Shown: positions 62,038 to 64,000 of the stretch, in pieces
How the letters are laid out: each line of letters starts with the position of its first letter
Numbering within the stretch: the first letter of the stretch is position 1
Translations under genes and position numbers: made by a program
The notes under the pieces: model-generated
What the model was told of the DNA's origin: nothing
The model's database searches: none
The model's input: only the letters and a program-made list of their open reading frames with translations
Assembly (NCBI RefSeq): GCF_021650705.1
Contig: NZ_CP087138.1
Location: 4,704,501 to 4,768,500 of the forward strand
Direction of reading: 5' to 3'
Source of the DNA: Pseudomonas sp. KNUC1026
Lineage (GTDB): Bacteria > Pseudomonadota > Gammaproteobacteria > Pseudomonadales > Pseudomonadaceae
DNA: 64,000 nucleotides

Positions 62038-62823
62038 ATGAAAAAAACAATTCTGCTGACCGCCTTCTCCGCCGCACTGTCGTTCGCGGGCCTCACCCAT
62101 GCAGCCGAGACCCTTAAAGTGGGTGCCACCCCCGTTCCGCATGCCGAGATCCTCGAGCTGGTCAAGCCGGTGCTGGCCAAAGAAGGCGTGGACCTGCAGA
62201 TCAAAGTCTTCACCGACTACGTACAGCCCAACACCCAGGTTGCCGAGAAGAACCTCGACGCCAACTATTTCCAGACCCTGCCGTACCTTGAGAGCTTCAA
62301 CAAAGGCAAAGGCACCAACCTGGTCACCGTGGTCGGCGTACACGTCGAACCCTTCGGCGGCTACTCGAAGAAGTACAAGAGCCTCAAAGACCTGCCTGAA
62401 GGCGCCACCGTGGCGATCCCGAACGAAGGCAGCAACAGCGGCCGCGCCCTGCTGCTGCTGCAGAAGGCTGGCCTGATTACCCTCAAGGACCCGAAAAACG
62501 CACTGGCCACGCCCAAGGACATCGCCGAGAACCCCAAGAAACTCAAGTTCAAGGAACTGGAGTCGGCCGTATTGCCGCGTGTGCTGGACCAGGTCGACCT
62601 GGACATGATCAACACCAACTACGCGCTTGAGGCCAAGCTGAACCCGGCCAAGGACGCACTGATCATCGAAGGCTCCGACTCGCCATACGTGAACTACCTG
62701 GTTGCCCGCCCGGACAACAAGAACAGCGACGCCCTGCAAAAGCTCGCCAAGGCGCTGACCAGCCCTGAAGTCAAAGCCTTCATCGAGAAGAAATACGACG
62801 GCGCGGTACTGCCGGCATTCTGA
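62038..62823 (+). CDS. metQ: MetQ/NlpA family methionine-binding protein
   Basis: This 261-residue periplasmic binding protein has the signal peptide MKKTILLTAFSAALSFAG ending at THA; there is no lipobox cysteine, so it should be soluble. The core shows LKVGATPVPHAEILELVKPV, VFTDYVQPNTQVAEKNLDAN, VAIPNEGSNSGRALLLLQKA and MINTNYALEAKLNPAKDAL. Substrate is methionine or a related sulfur compound. No metN or metI is adjacent. The symbol is by family. Confidence 0.87.
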   Translation: MKKTILLTAFSAALSFAGLTHAAETLKVGATPVPHAEILELVKPVLAKEGVDLQIKVFTDYVQPNTQVAEKNLDANYFQTLPYLESFNKGKGTNLVTVVGVHVEPFGGYSKKYKSLKDLPEGATVAIPNEGSNSGRALLLLQKAGLITLKDPKNALATPKDIAENPKKLKFKELESAVLPRVLDQVDLDMINTNYALEAKLNPAKDALIIEGSDSPYVNYLVARPDNKNSDALQKLAKALTSPEVKAFIEKKYDGAVLPAF

Positions 62824-62907
62824 TCGAAACTCCTGCCCCGCTTGCAGGAACCCCATCGCCAGAGCACAGTCGCATGCTCATTGGAACCGGCGTGCAAGGG
62901 AGCCTGC

Positions 62908-63990
62908 ATGGGGCACAGGGGTAAAAAAGCAGCAGCATCGCTGCTGTTGATGGCCACAGTGGCGCTCGCCGCCTGTGGCCGCGAAGAGCCGGTAGAGCCG
63001 GATACACCGAGGGTGCAGGTGCTGGAGGTCAAACCCGCGACCTACAACCCTCGCGTGCAGCTGACCGGCGACATCCGCGCCCGGGTTCAGACCCAGCTCT
63101 CCTTTCGCGTCAGCGGCAAGATCACCGAGCGCAAGGCTGATGTGGGCGACCGCGTCACGCCCCGCCAAGTCCTGGCCCGCCTTGATCCCAAAGACCTGCA
63201 GAACAACGTCGACTCAGCCAATGCCGCTGTGCTGGCTCAGCAGGCCCGTGTGACCGAGGCCCGTGCCGCGTTCCAGCGCCAGGCCATCCTGCTGCCCAAG
63301 GGCTATACCAGCCGCAGCGAATACGATTCGGCGCAGGCGCAATTGCACGCCAGTGAAAGCTCGCTCGCTGCCGCACAGGCGCAGCTGGCCAATGCCCGCG
63401 AACAGCGCGGCTACACCGACCTGGTGGCCGATGCCCCCGGCGTTATCACCGCACGCCACGCCGAAGCCGGGCAGGTGGTGCAGGCGACGGCACCGATTTT
63501 CGACCTGGCTCGTGATGGCGCGCGTGATGCGGTGTTCAACGTCTATGAAGCGCTGGTGGGGCAGAGCGCCGAAGGCACGCCGGTAACCGTCAGCCTGCTG
63601 GAAAACCCTGCCGTCAGCGTGGTGGGCCAGGTACGCGAGGTGACGCCTGCCGTGTCGTCGCAAAGTGGCACCTTGCAGGTGAAAGTGGCTTTGCCCGAAC
63701 TGCCGGCTGCCATGCGACTGGGCGCAGTGGTCAGCGGCAGCGTCGAGACGCCTGGCAAGGCCATGGTCGAGCTGCCATGGGCCGCGCTCACCAAGGACGA
63801 GCATGACCCCGCCGTGTGGCTGCTCAAGGATGGCAAGGTGAACCTGCGCAAGGTGAGTGTGGCGCGTTACCTCACCGGCAAGGTGATCGTGGCGGACGGC
63901 CTCCAGGCGGGTGATACCGTGGTGATCGCTGGCGGCCAGCTGCTGCATCCGGATATGGAAGTGGAAGTCGCCAGGCAGGTGAATCAATGA
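62908..63990 (+). CDS. RND efflux periplasmic adaptor (HlyD/AcrA family)
   Basis: This 360-residue membrane-fusion lipoprotein has a lipobox LAAC (MATVALAACG). LTGDIRARVQTQLSFRVSGK begins the barrel-sandwich domain. A coiled-coil hairpin covers NVDSANAAVLAQQARVTEAR to AQLANAREQRG, and RGYTDLVADAPGVITARH and the beta-barrel follow. The ATG at 62908 has AAGGGAG six bases upstream; the longer frame from 62842 adds unlikely residues. Its stop overlaps the next ATG (ATGA), so it starts an RND operon. Confidence 0.92.
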   Translation: MGHRGKKAAASLLLMATVALAACGREEPVEPDTPRVQVLEVKPATYNPRVQLTGDIRARVQTQLSFRVSGKITERKADVGDRVTPRQVLARLDPKDLQNNVDSANAAVLAQQARVTEARAAFQRQAILLPKGYTSRSEYDSAQAQLHASESSLAAAQAQLANAREQRGYTDLVADAPGVITARHAEAGQVVQATAPIFDLARDGARDAVFNVYEALVGQSAEGTPVTVSLLENPAVSVVGQVREVTPAVSSQSGTLQVKVALPELPAAMRLGAVVSGSVETPGKAMVELPWAALTKDEHDPAVWLLKDGKVNLRKVSVARYLTGKVIVADGLQAGDTVVIAGGQLLHPDMEVEVARQVNQ

Positions 63991-64000
63991 AGCGCCTATG
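63987..64000 (+). CDS. Start of next gene in RND operon, cut by window edge
   Basis: ATGAAGCGCCTATG begins here, overlapping the adaptor stop by four bases. Only four codons (MKRL) are visible. A second adaptor or the RND pump is expected from operon habit; the sequence itself cannot show which. Confidence 0.6.

Noticed and set aside
1..64000. CRISPR arrays or rRNA genes
   Set aside because: No regularly spaced identical repeats other than REPs, and no rRNA sequence seen.

Overview
The window looks like a chromosomal segment of a Pseudomonas of the P. putida group. The basis is high GC, the gene order algC-dut-coaBC-radC-rpmB-rpmG, the dad and gab catabolic clusters, oscA-sbp-cysTWA, Pseudomonas-type REP palindromes and an IS110-family element that inserts into those REPs. 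This is judged from recognised proteins and gene order; no database was searched.

Layout. 0-7.3 kb: housekeeping block (algC, dut, coaBC, radC, a peptide-type binding protein, rpmB-rpmG). 7.3-19.6 kb: amine and D-amino-acid metabolism with its regulators (small I78-like and cupin proteins, aldehyde dehydrogenase, MFS exporter, phospholipase-D lipoprotein, MocR regulator with clustered operator-like boxes, DUF1127 protein, PuuB-like oxidase, Lrp regulator, dadA-ridA-dadX, XRE-cupin regulator). 19.7-36.5 kb: a CoA hydrolase, then two near-identical inverted IS110 elements bracketing a possible toxin/immunity-like pair, a DUF945 protein, an alcohol dehydrogenase, a chemoreceptor, a MATE pump, a GGDEF-EAL protein and rep. 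36.5-41.3 kb: a dCache chemoreceptor, a sulfonate-type binding protein with a flavin monooxygenase, and an unannotated Rsm-type small RNA. 41.9-47.2 kb: accessory island of antitoxin, immunity-like, GNAT, AAA ATPase, IS66 and Abi remnants, ending at tRNA-Arg(CCG). 47.5-56.2 kb: gabD-gabT, an HDOD response regulator, two cyclic-di-GMP proteins and a fatty-acid desaturase. 56.2-64 kb: sulfur uptake (oscA-sbp-cysTWA), a small hydrolase, an unusual sigma54-type AAA+ protein, a MetQ-like protein and the start of an RND efflux operon.

Strongest observations. (1) The 5' noncoding end of each IS110 copy folds as a two-loop bridge RNA. One loop carries a 10-nt match to the interrupted REP target, and the other carries short matches to the element's own ends. 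(2) At 41149-41267 there are four consecutive hairpins with GGA in the loop followed by a terminator, which is the signature of an RsmX/Y/Z RNA. (3) Nine genes are broken by single-base indels, 14 of the 16 lesions lying between 18.4 and 33.5 kb. The corrected lengths are all whole codons and the families are intact, so sequencing or assembly error is more likely than gene decay.
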